The notes: generated by a model from the letters alone, not told the origin. A stretch of DNA of 62,546 nucleotides from an uncultured Oxalobacteraceae bacterium (GCA_946480015.1 CAMLIL010000022.1:1-62546); one strand, 5' to 3'. Shown: positions 24,245 through 33,639, numbered from the stretch's first letter. Program-made: numbers and translations.

Positions 24245-25300
24245 TCAGGGATTGACGGTGACGCCCGCTGCGCCGTCCTGCATGCTGCCGATGACGGCGG
24301 CATGGCCGAAGCCTTCGCGCGCAAACAGCGCCAAAACCTCATCGACACTGCTCGCATCGCACGACACCAGCAAGCCGCCCGAGGTCTGCGGATCGGTCAG
24401 CAGCGCCTGCTGTGCCGGTGTGATGGCGGCGTCAAGCTTGACATCCTTGCCATACGCATCCCAGTTGCGGCCGGATGCGCCGGTGAAAAAGCCGTCGTGG
24501 GCCAGCTGCAGCACGCCAGGGAGCAGCGGAATCGCGTTCATGTCGAGCTGCGCGTTCAGCCTGGCGCCGCGCGCCAGTTCCAGCAGATGGCCCAGCAGGC
24601 CGAAGCCGGTGACGTCGGTCAGCGCATGCACGCCGTCCATGTCGGCCAGCGCCTTGCCCGGCTTATTCAGTTTGGTGGTATTGGCGATCATGGCGGCGTA
24701 GCCCTCGTCGCCGAGCGCGCCTTTCTTGAGCGCGGCCGACAGCACGCCCACGCCGAGCGGCTTGCCGAGAATGAGCACGTCGCCGGCCTTGGCATCGGCA
24801 TTGCGCTTGACCTTGGACGGGTGCACCAGGCCCAGCACCACCAGGCCGTAGATCGGCTCGACCGAGTCGATGGTGTGGCCGCCCGCGATCGGAATGCCGG
24901 CTTCGGCGCACACGGCTTCGCCGCCGCGGATGATCTGGCCGATGGTCTCGAGCGGCAGCTTATTGATCGGCATGCCGACCAGGGCCAGCGCCATGATGGG
25001 CGTGCCGCCCATGGCGTAGACGTCGGAGATGGCGTTGGTGGCGGCGATGCGGCCGAAGTCGAACGGATCGTCGACGATCGGCATGAAGAAGTCGGTGGTG
25101 GCGATCAGCGCCTGCTCGTCGTTGAGCTTGTAGACGGCGGCGTCGTCGGCCGTTTCGATGCCGACCATGAGTTCCTTCGGTACCGGAAAGCCGCTCGAAT
25201 TTTTCAGGATCTCGGCCAGCACGCCCGGCGCGATCTTGCAGCCGCAGCCGCCGCCGTGGGAGAAAGAGGTGAGTTTGATTGCTTGGTCGCTGCTGCTCAT
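24245..25300 (-). CDS. selD: Selenophosphate synthetase (SelD/SenC)
   Basis: Makes selenophosphate from selenide and ATP. The 351-residue protein has the active-site segment HGGGCGCKIAP with C19 and K22 (cysteine, not selenocysteine), followed by TTDFFMPIVDDPFDFGRIAATNA and GGHTID, all typical of SelD. It overlaps the stop of senB by 4 bases, so the two form one unit. In selenoneine clusters this gene is called senC. A role in tRNA selenation or selenocysteine is also possible, but no selA, selB or mnmH is in the window. Confidence 0.93.
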   Translation of the reverse strand: MSSSDQAIKLTSFSHGGGCGCKIAPGVLAEILKNSSGFPVPKELMVGIETADDAAVYKLNDEQALIATTDFFMPIVDDPFDFGRIAATNAISDVYAMGGTPIMALALVGMPINKLPLETIGQIIRGGEAVCAEAGIPIAGGHTIDSVEPIYGLVVLGLVHPSKVKRNADAKAGDVLILGKPLGVGVLSAALKKGALGDEGYAAMIANTTKLNKPGKALADMDGVHALTDVTGFGLLGHLLELARGARLNAQLDMNAIPLLPGVLQLAHDGFFTGASGRNWDAYGKDVKLDAAITPAQQALLTDPQTSGGLLVSCDASSVDEVLALFAREGFGHAAVIGSMQDGAAGVTVNP

Positions 25301-26316
25301 GGTGTATTCCGTAGTGGGCTGATCGGTGGCGCAGGGTAAATCGGAGGATGCGCGAGAAGCAGATTATCCACCAACTCGAGCACCGCCGCGCGTTCGACGG
25401 CCGGGTCGAACAGGGGCGCGCGCGCGGCGCACTGCAGGCGCAGCTGCTCGTGGAAGGCCGGCTCGTCGATGCTGCGGTCGATCAGGCGCGCCAGCGCCTG
25501 CGCGTCGCCGACCGGGAAGTAGCCGGCATAGTCCTGCCCGAGCATGCCGCGGTTGCCGTTGATATCGCTGGCCAGCACCGGCACGCCGCTGGTGACCGCT
25601 TCGATGATCACGTTGGCGCCGCCTTCCATGAGCGAGGTGATGGCCATCGCGTGGCTGCGCTTGAGGCGCTGGCGCGCGGCCGCGTGCGGCAGGGCGTCGA
25701 GCCATTCGTAGCGCGGATTGCGCGCCGCCATGTCGGTGGCGGCCTCGCCCAGCGCAGGATCGAGCGCGCCGCCGATGTGCACCAGGCGGGCGCGCCGGCT
25801 GGTGATCAGTTCGGAGGCGCGCATGAAGGTGAGCGGATCTTTTTCGGCGCGCAGGTGGCCGATCATGCAGATGTCGCGGTGCTGGCGCTTGGCATCGGCC
25901 TTGGCGGGGAGGGTGGGGGCGGACTGGTGGATCACGTGGGCCTTGGCGCGCAGGTGCCCGGGCAGCAGTTCCAGGCCGGCGTCCTGCAGCAGCACCAGCG
26001 CGGTCGCGTCCTCGAGCGCGGCCTGGGCTTCGGGCGAGGTGGCGATATCGCGGTACAGATCGGTCCCGGTCAGCACCAGTATGCGGGCACGCTCGGGATG
26101 GGCCTGGGCGAAGGCGCTCAGCGCGTCGGCGGAACGGCGCGCATGCAGGGCGATCAGCAGATCGGGCGCGTTGACGGCGCCCGGGTCCAGGCCGGGCGCG
26201 ATGGCGATGCGGTGCCGCTCGCGCAGGTAGAGCGACCAACGTCGCGCAGTCTGCCAGTTGCCGTTGTTTTCGGCGGCGGACGCGGGGCTCACGATCAGGA
26301 CGTGCTTGCCTGCCAT
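25297..26316 (-). CDS. senB: Selenosugar synthase SenB (glycosyltransferase fold)
   Basis: 339 residues from the ATG at 26316 ([22 protein letters not shown]), which has aggga well spaced upstream; the frame runs on to 26385 without a good start. It is a GT-B type glycosyltransferase: [10 protein letters not shown] near the N-terminus, [19 protein letters not shown], and the donor-site block [23 protein letters not shown]. In characterised selenoneine clusters SenB joins selenophosphate with a UDP-sugar to give a selenosugar. The assignment rests on this fold plus the immediate selD and senA neighbours. Confidence 0.88.
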   Translation of the reverse strand: MAGKHVLIVSPASAAENNGNWQTARRWSLYLRERHRIAIAPGLDPGAVNAPDLLIALHARRSADALSAFAQAHPERARILVLTGTDLYRDIATSPEAQAALEDATALVLLQDAGLELLPGHLRAKAHVIHQSAPTLPAKADAKRQHRDICMIGHLRAEKDPLTFMRASELITSRRARLVHIGGALDPALGEAATDMAARNPRYEWLDALPHAAARQRLKRSHAMAITSLMEGGANVIIEAVTSGVPVLASDINGNRGMLGQDYAGYFPVGDAQALARLIDRSIDEPAFHEQLRLQCAARAPLFDPAVERAAVLELVDNLLLAHPPIYPAPPISPLRNTP

Positions 26317-26353
26317 CGGTCGTTCTCCCTTAAAACTCGATACAATCAAGGTC
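26317..26353. promoter_or_regulatory. 37-bp divergent senB/senA control region
   Basis: Only 37 bases separate the two start codons. A good -10 box TACAAT for senA lies at 26341-26346, so transcription would start within a few bases of the senA ATG (26354), giving a nearly leaderless message; aagg 3 bases before the ATG is the only ribosome-binding candidate. On the other strand agggaga serves senB. The -35 of each would lie at the edge of or within the other gene. Confidence 0.5.
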
Positions 26354-27547
26354 ATGAATTCACTTACCGCATCGTTCCGGCGCACCAGGCCGCAGGCGTT
26401 GGCAGAATCGCTGCAGGATGCTCGAAATTATACGCTCAGCCTGTTCGATTGCCTGGCCTCCGATGGCTTCGATTTGCTTTCACGCGTACCGCATATTCCG
26501 ACCATCAATCCACCGCTGTGGGAGCTTGGCCATACGGCATGGTTTGCCGAGTGGTTCGTGCTGCGCGAGGCCATGTCGACCCACACGGCGGCGGCCCAGC
26601 GGCCTTCGCTGCTCACCCGCGGGGACGACTGGTTCGACTCGGCAACGGTGCCGCACCGCTCGCGCTGGACGCTCGACCTGCCCAGTGCCGGCGCGCTCAA
26701 GACCTATTGTCGCGAGGTCCTGGACCGCACGCTCGACAAGCTCTCGCGCGAGGCCGGCACCGACGAGGCATTGTATCCGTACCGGTTGGCGCTGGCGCAC
26801 GAGGACATGCATGGCGAGGCGCTGCTGTACACCCTGCAGACGCTGGGCGTGGCCACGCCGGCCGGCTTGCTCGACACGGCCGGCTCGGCGCCGGCTGGCG
26901 ACATTGGTTTTCCCGGTGGCACGCATCAGCTGGGCGGGCCGGCGGAGGCGGGTTTCGTGTTCGATAACGAAAAGCAGGCCCATCCCGTGTACGTGGCGCC
27001 ATTTCGCATCGATGCGGGGCTGGTGACCAACGGGCAATATGCCGAATTCATCGCCGATGGCGGCTATCAGAACCGCCAGTTCTGGAGCGTGGCGGGCAGC
27101 GCCTGGCTGATGCGCCAGGAGCGCTCGTCGCCGCTGTACTGGCAGCGCGAGGCCGACCAGTGGCGTACCATCCGCTTCGGGCGGCCATCGACCTTGCCGC
27201 CGCACGAGCCGGTGCGCCATGTGTCGCTGTACGAGGCGCAGGCCTATTGCGCCTGGGCGGGGCGCCGGCTGCCGACGGAGCCGGAGTGGGAATATGCGGC
27301 GGTGTCGTCGCAGGCCGGCTTTCGCTGGGGCCAGCTGTGGGAATGGACCGCGACGCCGTTCGAGCCGTATCCGGGCTTTGCGCCGGACCGCTATCGCGAG
27401 TATTCGCAGCCGTGGTTCATGACCCACCAGGTGCTGCGCGGGGCGTCGTTTGCGACCCCGGCGCGCTTCCGCTCGGCGCGCTTCCGCAATTTCTATCTGC
27501 CTGAGCGTAACGACATGTTCGTCGGGTTCAGGACCTGTGCGATGTAG
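26354..27547 (+). CDS. senA: Selenoneine synthase SenA (EgtB-like iron enzyme)
   Basis: 397 residues with the same two-domain plan as EgtB. The iron ligands are H60 ([10 protein letters not shown]), H149 and H153 (HEDMH, against HEQQH in the EgtB of this window). The C-terminal domain has [23 protein letters not shown] and the end [19 protein letters not shown]. SenA joins the selenosugar to hercynine by oxidative C-Se bond formation. It is chosen over a second EgtB because of the divergent senB-selD pair and the distinct active-site sequences. Hercynine would come from egtD 8 kb upstream. Confidence 0.88.
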   Translation: MNSLTASFRRTRPQALAESLQDARNYTLSLFDCLASDGFDLLSRVPHIPTINPPLWELGHTAWFAEWFVLREAMSTHTAAAQRPSLLTRGDDWFDSATVPHRSRWTLDLPSAGALKTYCREVLDRTLDKLSREAGTDEALYPYRLALAHEDMHGEALLYTLQTLGVATPAGLLDTAGSAPAGDIGFPGGTHQLGGPAEAGFVFDNEKQAHPVYVAPFRIDAGLVTNGQYAEFIADGGYQNRQFWSVAGSAWLMRQERSSPLYWQREADQWRTIRFGRPSTLPPHEPVRHVSLYEAQAYCAWAGRRLPTEPEWEYAAVSSQAGFRWGQLWEWTATPFEPYPGFAPDRYREYSQPWFMTHQVLRGASFATPARFRSARFRNFYLPERNDMFVGFRTCAM

Positions 27548-27590
27548 CAGCAAAAATGATGTGGGCTCACGACTTTTGACAGGATATCCT

Positions 27591-28538
27591 TTGAAGTATA
27601 TTTTCAGTATTGTTGCGGCGTTTGCTTGTGCGACCGTGCACGCAGCTGCATGGCAGCCGGCGAACGGACATCAACAATTGCCGATCTGGCCCGGAGCGAT
27701 ACCTGACGCGCAATCAGCCACCGGACCGGAGGACGAGATGACGCTGCGGGAAGAGAAGCTCATCGCAGAAAGACCCTGGCTGGAGGTGGCCAACGTCACG
27801 CGGCCTACGATGACGATCTACTCGCCAAAGGGAAAAAACACCGGTGCCGCCGTTATCGTTTTTCCTGGCGGAGGCTATCGGGTTCTGGCCATCGATCTTG
27901 AAGGAACGGAAGTTTGCGACTGGCTGACATCGATTGGCGTCACCTGCGTGCTGTTGAAATATCGTGTCCCGGGATCAGGTCCGCACTGGGATTCAGTTCG
28001 CAACATTCGTGTCATTCCAAAGACACACACGGCGCTGCACGATGCGCAAAGGACCCTGGGCCTTATTCGCCATCATGCAGCCGACTGGAACATCGATCCG
28101 AACAAGATTGGGGTTCTTGGGTTTTCCGCAGGCGGCCACCTGGTCGCGTCAATCAGTACGCATCCCAAGCGTATATATGCGCCTGTCGATCAGGCAGACG
28201 CAGAAAGTTGTCGTCCTGATTTTGCTGTGTCTCTTTATCCTGGGCATATGTCGGCCAACTACCGCGCTGACCTTTCAAAGCTGAACCCCACCATTGAAGT
28301 CACCAGTCAAACGCCTCCGACGTTCCTGCTTCATGCGCAAGACGACCCGGTAGACCCGGTGGAGTTTTCGCTTCTTTATTATGCGGCCCTGAAGAAGGCG
28401 AACATACCCGTCGAGATGCACTTGTTCGCCCATGGCGGACACGCGTTTGGACTTCGTCCTACGAAGCTTCCAATCACGAAGTGGCCCAAGCTGGTCGAAA
28501 CGTGGCTTGGAACGATTGGAATGATTCCTGAGAAATGA
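27591..28538 (+). CDS. Exported alpha/beta-hydrolase (acetyl-esterase/xylan-esterase-like)
   Basis: 315 residues from a TTG start at 27591 with aggata upstream; this start gives a proper signal peptide (KYIFSIVAAFACATVHA). No better ATG is in frame. The fold has the oxyanion-type FPGGGYRVLA, the nucleophile elbow GFSAGGH, the acid AQDDPVDP and the histidine HGGHAFGL, as in BD-FAE/acetyl-xylan-esterase-like proteins. The likely role is deacetylation of a sugar polymer or small ester in the periplasm. The substrate is unknown. GC content is somewhat lower than in senA. Confidence 0.8.
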   Translation: MKYIFSIVAAFACATVHAAAWQPANGHQQLPIWPGAIPDAQSATGPEDEMTLREEKLIAERPWLEVANVTRPTMTIYSPKGKNTGAAVIVFPGGGYRVLAIDLEGTEVCDWLTSIGVTCVLLKYRVPGSGPHWDSVRNIRVIPKTHTALHDAQRTLGLIRHHAADWNIDPNKIGVLGFSAGGHLVASISTHPKRIYAPVDQADAESCRPDFAVSLYPGHMSANYRADLSKLNPTIEVTSQTPPTFLLHAQDDPVDPVEFSLLYYAALKKANIPVEMHLFAHGGHAFGLRPTKLPITKWPKLVETWLGTIGMIPEK

Positions 28539-28660
28539 TGATGCAGCACATTTGGAAGGGCGGAGCACCCGCCGGGCGTCTGTTCCCACGAGCACTTTGT
28601 TTCAACCAGCTCTGGTCGCTTATGGAGAGGTTTTGTTGAGCGCACTTCATCGCCGCGAGC

Positions 28661-28693
28661 AAAAAAAACGGCTACCGAAGTAGCCGTTTTTTA
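28661..28693. terminator. Bidirectional Rho-independent terminator
   Basis: ACGGCTAC-cgaa-GTAGCCGT stem flanked by A8 on the left and T6 on the right. It lies between the esterase (rightward) and the DEAD-box helicase (leftward), which converge here, so it can end both. Confidence 0.9.
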
Positions 28694-28710
28694 TTCAACC
28701 CGGGACCTGA

Positions 28711-30111
28711 TTAACGGTCGCCGTACGAACGGCGGGCGCCGTCGGCAGGACGCGGGTTGGAGCCTTTGTAGCCGCCACCGGCCGCGCCGTCACGGCGTGG
28801 TGCCGCGTTCGGCTTGCTGAAGGTGCGCTGGCCTGGCTTGGCGGCCGAGCGGTTGTCGCCCGGTTTCCAGCCGCCCGGACGGGTCGACGAACGCGGTGCC
28901 GCAGTCTTCTTCGGCTCGAAGCCTTCGATGACGTTGACCGGAATGAGCTGCTTGGTGAAGCGCTCGATGCGTTTGACGTTCATGCCTTCAGCATGGTTGA
29001 CCAGCGAAACGGCCACACCATTGCGGCCGGCACGGCCGGTACGGCCGATGCGGTGCACGTAGTCTTCCGGGAACTTCGGCAGGTCGTAGTTGAACACGTG
29101 GGTGATGTTCGGTACGTCGATGCCGCGCGCGGCAACGTCGGTCGCGACCAGCACCTTGACCTGGCCGCGGCGCAGGCCGTCCAGGGTACGGTTACGGGCG
29201 CCCTGGTGCATGTCGCCATGCAGTGCGGCGGCCGAGAAACCGGCGATGTTCAGACGGTCGGCGATGGTGTCGGCGTCACGCTTGGTGGCGGTGAAGACCA
29301 CGGCCTGATCCAGCGTTTCGTCGCGCAGCAGATGGTCCAGCAGGCGGTTCTTGTGCGACAGGTCGTCGACGAAGTGCACGCGCTGGGTGATGTTCTCGTG
29401 GCGCGAGGCCGAGCTGGCGATCTGGATGATCATCGGGTTGCTGGTGATGCGGCGGGCCATATTGCCTACCACGCCGTCCAGGGTTGCCGAGAACAGCATG
29501 GTCTGGCGGGTCGACGGGGTCGCGGCGACGATCTTTTCGATGTCGTCGATGAAGCCCATGTCGAGCATGCGGTCAGCTTCGTCCAGCACCAGAACCTGCA
29601 GCTGGGAGAAGTCGATCTTGCCCGATTCCATGTGGTCGATCAGACGGCCAGGGGTGGCCACCAGAATTTCCGGATTGCGCGACAGCAGTTGCATCTGCTT
29701 TGGATAGGGCATGCCGCCCAGGATCGACACGGCTTTGATGCGGCGGATCTGGGTGCCGTATTTTTCGGTCGCGGTGGTCACTTGCAGGGCCAGTTCGCGG
29801 GTCGGGGTCAGCACCAGCATTTTTGGCTGGGCCGCCTTGAAACGTGGACGCTCGCCACGGGCGCGCGCCGACTGCGCTTCCTGGGCTGCGGTGCGGGCCG
29901 CCGGCGATTGCTCAGCCACGGCGAATTTGTGCAGTGCCGGCAGCATGAATGCCGCGGTCTTGCCCGAACCCGTTTGCGACGACACCAGCAGGTCACGGCC
30001 TTCGATTGCCGCAGGAACGGCTTGTTCCTGAACTGGCGTTGGCTTGGTATAGCCGGCATCGGTGACTGCTTTGACGATCGTTGGGTGGAGGCCTAGTGCT
30101 TCAAAACTCAT
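28711..30111 (-). CDS. DEAD-box RNA helicase, RhlE-like
   Basis: 466 residues. The helicase core has the Q-motif region (FEALGLHPTIVKAV, PTPVQEQAVPA), motif I SQTGSGKT, PTRELALQ, GG, TPGRLID, the DEAD box VLVLDEADRMLDMGF, SAT, and motif VI HRIGRTGRAG. An insertion rich in Ala/Arg/Gln lies between motif I and PTREL. The tail from about 395 is basic and Gly/Arg/Pro-rich, typical for RNA binding. RhlE-type proteins act in ribosome assembly and mRNA decay, often at low temperature. The long upstream region (30112-30527) fits a regulated 5' leader. Confidence 0.9.
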   Translation of the reverse strand: MSFEALGLHPTIVKAVTDAGYTKPTPVQEQAVPAAIEGRDLLVSSQTGSGKTAAFMLPALHKFAVAEQSPAARTAAQEAQSARARGERPRFKAAQPKMLVLTPTRELALQVTTATEKYGTQIRRIKAVSILGGMPYPKQMQLLSRNPEILVATPGRLIDHMESGKIDFSQLQVLVLDEADRMLDMGFIDDIEKIVAATPSTRQTMLFSATLDGVVGNMARRITSNPMIIQIASSASRHENITQRVHFVDDLSHKNRLLDHLLRDETLDQAVVFTATKRDADTIADRLNIAGFSAAALHGDMHQGARNRTLDGLRRGQVKVLVATDVAARGIDVPNITHVFNYDLPKFPEDYVHRIGRTGRAGRNGVAVSLVNHAEGMNVKRIERFTKQLIPVNVIEGFEPKKTAAPRSSTRPGGWKPGDNRSAAKPGQRTFSKPNAAPRRDGAAGGGYKGSNPRPADGARRSYGDR

Positions 30112-30527
30112 TATGTTCTTTTCTTTCGTATAGATCAGCGCCCGAGCAAATGCTGCGAGCGCAAAATAGCAACGCCAACCAAAACGAAATGACTCAAAAA
30201 TGAAAGAAATTTCGGCACAAAAGCTTTGCGCCGGGACGGTGTCAGGTGCGACACCAAAGGCGGGAGGGCTTTATATCGGGGTATCCAGGGGATACGCCCA
30301 GGCTTGCGAAGCTGCTAGTTGTACTGCTTGTAACTGCTAAAAAGCCATCGCATTGATTATTGCGAGAAACATATTGCAGCGCACAAACAGTACTATACAG
30401 TATTCGGGGCCTGCCTGTACAGGTGAATTCATTTGTGCGTGCCCATTCACAACGCGAATGACTGCTGAGCTTGCCTGAACGCTGGCGCGCAAAGCGGGCG
30501 CCGGCCTCGGGCTAACGGGGTGACCAT
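30112..30527. other. Intergenic region upstream of the helicase gene
   Basis: About 416 bases between the helicase start and the mltD terminator. It contains an inverted repeat GGTGTC-aggtgc-GACACC (30238-30255), the palindrome CCTGTACAGG (30414-30423) and an AT-rich stretch tactatacagta (30391-30402) that could supply a -10 for the leftward helicase gene. The length suits an untranslated leader of a cold-regulated helicase mRNA; no ORF is visible. Confidence 0.35.
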
Positions 30528-30557
30528 AAAAAAACCGGTCCTGGGACCGGTTTTTTG
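30528..30557. terminator. Rho-independent terminator of mltD
   Basis: AACCGGTCC-tg-GGACCGGTT stem with a run of A on the left and T6 on the right; 16 bases beyond the mltD stop. Confidence 0.88.
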
Positions 30558-30573
30558 TTCAGGCGAGATCGAA

Positions 30574-31914
30574 TCAGCCGTCGTTGCGCTTGCTGCGCGA
30601 GACGCGCGACTTGATCGATGCCATCGCGTCGGCGGCCTTGGCCTTGAGCTTTTGGGCATTGGTCATCGCCTTGGCGCGGCGCTTGCTCGGCGCGCGTTCC
30701 GCCTCGAACGCCATCACGGCGTTGTCGATGACGGTTTCGGCGATATCGCTATGCATCGACGCCGAGGTCTTCGGCACCAGAATCGTCGATCCGGCCTTCA
30801 GGCGCGTCTGCGCCGGAATGTTGTTGGCCTGACGGATCACTTCAGGCGTGGTGTGGAAGCGCGATGCCAGGGAGGCAATGCTTTCCTTGGCGCTGGTGAT
30901 CTTGTGGGTGGTCCAGGTCGACAGCGCACGGCCCCATTGCGCCAGGTTCAGCTGAAACTTCTCGGCGTTTTCCTGCGGCAGCAAAATCTTGGTCTGTTCG
31001 CCGCCGGTGATGACCGGACGGTTGAACTGCGGATTGAGCGCCTTGAATTCTTCCACCGACAGTTCGGCCAGCTGGGCCGCGATGGTCAGGTCGATGTCGC
31101 TGGTCTTGTCGACGGCGGTGAAGTAGGGCTGGTTGTTAATGACCGGCAGCTCCACACCGTAGTGCGCGGGATTGGCGATGATGTTCTTGACCGCCTGCAG
31201 CTTGGGAACGTAGTTGCGCGTTTCCGCCGGCATCAGTTCGGACAGGCTGTCGAAATCGGTGGGCTTGCCCAGCGCCTGGTTCTTCTTGATGGCGCGCTGC
31301 ACGTTGCCTTCGCCCCAGTTGTAGGCGGCCAGGGCCAGCTGCCAGTCGCCGAACATGCCGTACAGCCGCTGCAGATAGGTCAGCGCGGCATCGGTCGAGG
31401 CCAGCACGCCGCGGCGCTCGTCCTTGAACATGTTCTGCTTGAGATTGAAATCCTTGCCGGTGCCGGGCACGAACTGCCACAGGCCGGACGCGTTGGCGCT
31501 CGAGTACGCCTGCGGATTGAAGGCCGATTCGATCACCGGCAGCAGGGCCAGTTCGGTCGGCATGTTGCGCTTTTCCAGCTCTTGCACGACGTGGAACAGG
31601 TAGCGCGAGGCGCGCGCCGAAATGCGTACCAGCTGGTCGGGACGGTTGGTGTACCAGGTGACGTGCTTGGCCACCAGGGCATTGTCGAGGTCGGGAATGG
31701 CGTAGCCGGTGCGGATCCGGCCCCAGACGTCAGCTTCTTTATATTCCTCGGTTTTGACGGCGGGAAAGGGCTGCAGGGGGGCAGACTTGGCAGTCTGCTG
31801 GGAAATCTGTGGTGCGAGCGTCGCCGGCGCAGTGTCGATCGCGTGGCTGAGCGCTGGGGTGAGCATGACGACGAATGCTGCCAGTGCGAAGGTGTTGCGG
31901 GTCGTTTTGTGCAT
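30574..31914 (-). CDS. mltD: Membrane-bound/exported lytic murein transglycosylase, MltD-type
   Basis: 446 residues from the ATG at 31914 (MHKTTRNTFALAAFVVML), which gives a signal peptide ending at LSHA; the frame extends to 32106 but that would bury it. The SLT domain has the catalytic glutamate in LPVIESAFNP, followed by SGLWQFVPGTG and ALAAYNWGEGNV. One LysM repeat (HKITSAKESIASLASRF to STILVPKT) lies near 350-400; E. coli MltD has two. It cleaves glycan strands to 1,6-anhydro products in the periplasm. The C-terminal 60 residues are Lys/Arg/Ala-rich and of unknown use. A good promoter lies 54 bases upstream. Confidence 0.92.
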   Translation of the reverse strand: MHKTTRNTFALAAFVVMLTPALSHAIDTAPATLAPQISQQTAKSAPLQPFPAVKTEEYKEADVWGRIRTGYAIPDLDNALVAKHVTWYTNRPDQLVRISARASRYLFHVVQELEKRNMPTELALLPVIESAFNPQAYSSANASGLWQFVPGTGKDFNLKQNMFKDERRGVLASTDAALTYLQRLYGMFGDWQLALAAYNWGEGNVQRAIKKNQALGKPTDFDSLSELMPAETRNYVPKLQAVKNIIANPAHYGVELPVINNQPYFTAVDKTSDIDLTIAAQLAELSVEEFKALNPQFNRPVITGGEQTKILLPQENAEKFQLNLAQWGRALSTWTTHKITSAKESIASLASRFHTTPEVIRQANNIPAQTRLKAGSTILVPKTSASMHSDIAETVIDNAVMAFEAERAPSKRRAKAMTNAQKLKAKAADAMASIKSRVSRSKRNDG

Positions 31915-31967
31915 AGCGTTCCATTGTTGCGTCCGAGAACTGCCGGACTTCGAATAGATAAGGTCGG

Positions 31968-31997
31968 AGTGTACGTAGGACCGGACCGCTGAGTCAA
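31968..31997 (-). promoter_or_regulatory. Sigma-70 promoter of mltD
   Basis: On the minus strand TTGACT (31997-31992), an 18-base spacer and TACACT (31973-31968), about 54 bases before the mltD ATG. It also argues against the longer start at 32106, which would lie upstream of this promoter. Confidence 0.65.
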
Positions 31998-32291
31998 GAA
32001 AAAATCCAAGCGGAACGGCAAAAACTTTGACAACTTTTTTGCCCAATATTGTCGTGTTGAAAACGAGCGATAGCGGGAGTATCACAAAAAGATAGTAGAT
32101 TGCCATTGTGTGCTCCCTGGGCTGGATGCATATACTAGGAGGGGGTATATCCGTAGCTCATGTGTTCGGCACTTGTCAGCCTAAAGTACGGTGGCGCACG
32201 TGCCAGGGACCTGAGTTGGCGCAAAAGTGCGTACAATTCGGCTGCGCGCGGCCATTCCGGCGCGCCGTAACCGACTATATATAGAGTGTTG
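31998..32291. other. Intergenic region between mltD and the DUF1415 gene
   Basis: About 290 bases. Runs of A and T near 32000-32040, a tatactaggagggggtata near-palindrome around 32130-32150, and a tatatata box at 32276-32283 directly before the rightward DUF1415 gene, which may be its -10 region. No ORF is supported. Confidence 0.35.
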
Positions 32292-32873
32292 ATGAGCAAA
32301 CCGACGAGCAATCCGAACCTGAATGTGGACGATGACGACATCATCGCCGCCACCGAGCGCTGGCTGGAAAAGGCCGTCATCGGCCTGAATCTGTGCCCGT
32401 TCGCCAAGGCTGTGCACGTCAAGAAGCAGGTGCGTTATGTGGTGTCGCCGGCAACCTCGCCGGAAGCGCTGCTGGAGCAGCTGATGGACGAGTTGCAATA
32501 TTTGTCCGACACCGATCCGGAAGAGGTCGACACGACCCTGCTGATCCATCCCTTCGTGATGACCGATTTCCTCGATTACAACGAATTTCTCGATGTGGCA
32601 GACGCTGCCGTGGAAGACATGCAGCTCGATGGCGAATTGCAGGTGGCCAGCTTCCACCCGGACTACCAGTTCGCCGATACCGACCAGAACGACATCAGCA
32701 ATTACACCAACCGCGCGCCTTACCCGATCCTGCAATTGCTGCGCGAAGACAGCATCGAGCGCGCGGTGGAGGCCTTTCCGGATGCGGCCGACATCTTCGA
32801 GAAGAATATCGAGACCATGCGCAAACTGGGTCACGAAGGCTGGGATGGACTCGATGTCGGCCCGGCCAAGTGA
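32292..32873 (+). CDS. DUF1415 family protein
   Basis: 193 residues; begins MSKPTSNPNLNVDDDD. The family landmarks are TERWLEKAVIGLNLCPFAKAV (with its conserved cysteine) and VASFHPDYQFADTDQNDISNYTNRAPYPILQLLRE. The family is widespread in proteobacteria with no settled function that I know. An in-frame TTG at 32286 is a weaker start. Overlaps the start of the DUF1289 gene. Confidence 0.88.
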   Translation: MSKPTSNPNLNVDDDDIIAATERWLEKAVIGLNLCPFAKAVHVKKQVRYVVSPATSPEALLEQLMDELQYLSDTDPEEVDTTLLIHPFVMTDFLDYNEFLDVADAAVEDMQLDGELQVASFHPDYQFADTDQNDISNYTNRAPYPILQLLREDSIERAVEAFPDAADIFEKNIETMRKLGHEGWDGLDVGPAK

Positions 32874-33090
32874 CGCCGGCGGCGACCGCCAGGCGCAGGA
32901 AACGGTGAAGTTGCCAATTCGTCCGGACACGCCCTGCGTGGCGGTCTGCTCGACCACGTTCGACGATGTCTGCCGCGGCTGCGGCCGCACGGTGGTGGAG
33001 GTGGCGCACTGGGTTTCCATGGGCGCCGAGGAAAAAGAGCTGGTGTGGCAGCGTATTTTGGCGCAAGGGTATCCGCGCCGAAACACTTAA
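32845..33090 (+). CDS. DUF1289 family small cysteine-rich protein
   Basis: 81 residues. TPCVAVCSTTFDDVCRGCGRTVVEVAHW carries four cysteines in the C-x3-C ... C-x2-C arrangement of DUF1289, suggesting a metal or Fe-S site. The ATG at 32845 lies in another frame inside the end of the DUF1415 gene, with gaagg 5 bases upstream; an ATG at 32854 is also possible. The two genes are probably translated as a pair. Confidence 0.8.
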   Translation: MDSMSARPSDAGGDRQAQETVKLPIRPDTPCVAVCSTTFDDVCRGCGRTVVEVAHWVSMGAEEKELVWQRILAQGYPRRNT

Positions 33091-33132
33091 GGGGAGCTCG
33101 CACCGTAGCGAAGTCCCCCAAGAGCTAAAAAC

Positions 33133-33639
33133 TTAGAAACTGCCGATAAAGTCTTTTTTGCCAACTTCCACACCGTTGTGGCGCAAGATCGCATACGCGG
33201 TGGTCGCATGGAAATAAAAGTGCGGCAGGGCGTAGTGCATCAGATAGACCTGGCCCTTGAACTGGCGCGCGTTTGCGCCCGTGCTGGTGGTGATGTCGCG
33301 CTGGGCGCTCGCTTCGATCCCGTCCTGCGGCAAGCCGTCGATGAAGGCCACGGTTTTGGCGATGCGTTCGCGCAGTTCCGGGAACGATTGCTCGAGATCC
33401 TCGAAGCGCGGCACGTCGGCCCCTGCCAGACGGGCGCTGGCACCCTTGGCGAAGTCGCAGGCGACCTGGACCTGGCGCAGCAGCGGGAACATGTCTGGGT
33501 ACAGGCGCGCCTGGAGCAGGGCGGCCGGTTCGATTTTCTTCTCGGCGGCGTGGGCTTCGGCCTTGTCGAGAATGGCCGACAGGCTGCCCAGGATTTGTTT
33601 GAAAACCGGCACGGAAGCGTCGTACATGGAAAAACTCAT
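33133..33639 (-). CDS. DUF1993 family protein (DinB-like helical fold)
   Basis: 168 residues from the ATG at 33639 (MSFSMYDASVPVFKQIL), with agggga upstream. The family is recognisable by the N-terminus, YPDMFPLLRQVQVACDFAKGASARLAG, and the C-terminal PHFYFHATTAYAILRHNGVEVGKKDFIG. DUF1993 proteins are four-helix DinB-like proteins, possibly metal-binding; the function is unknown. Confidence 0.85.
   Translation of the reverse strand: MSFSMYDASVPVFKQILGSLSAILDKAEAHAAEKKIEPAALLQARLYPDMFPLLRQVQVACDFAKGASARLAGADVPRFEDLEQSFPELRERIAKTVAFIDGLPQDGIEASAQRDITTSTGANARQFKGQVYLMHYALPHFYFHATTAYAILRHNGVEVGKKDFIGSF

Noticed and set aside
30391..30423. LexA-like box (tactatacagta and CCTGTACAGG) upstream of the helicase
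   Set aside because: Neither sequence has the CTGT-N8-ACAG spacing; the palindromes look fortuitous or part of the promoter.
31915..32106. Longer MltD start with an additional N-terminal helix
   Set aside because: A good promoter lies between the two starts, and the shorter form has a proper signal peptide.
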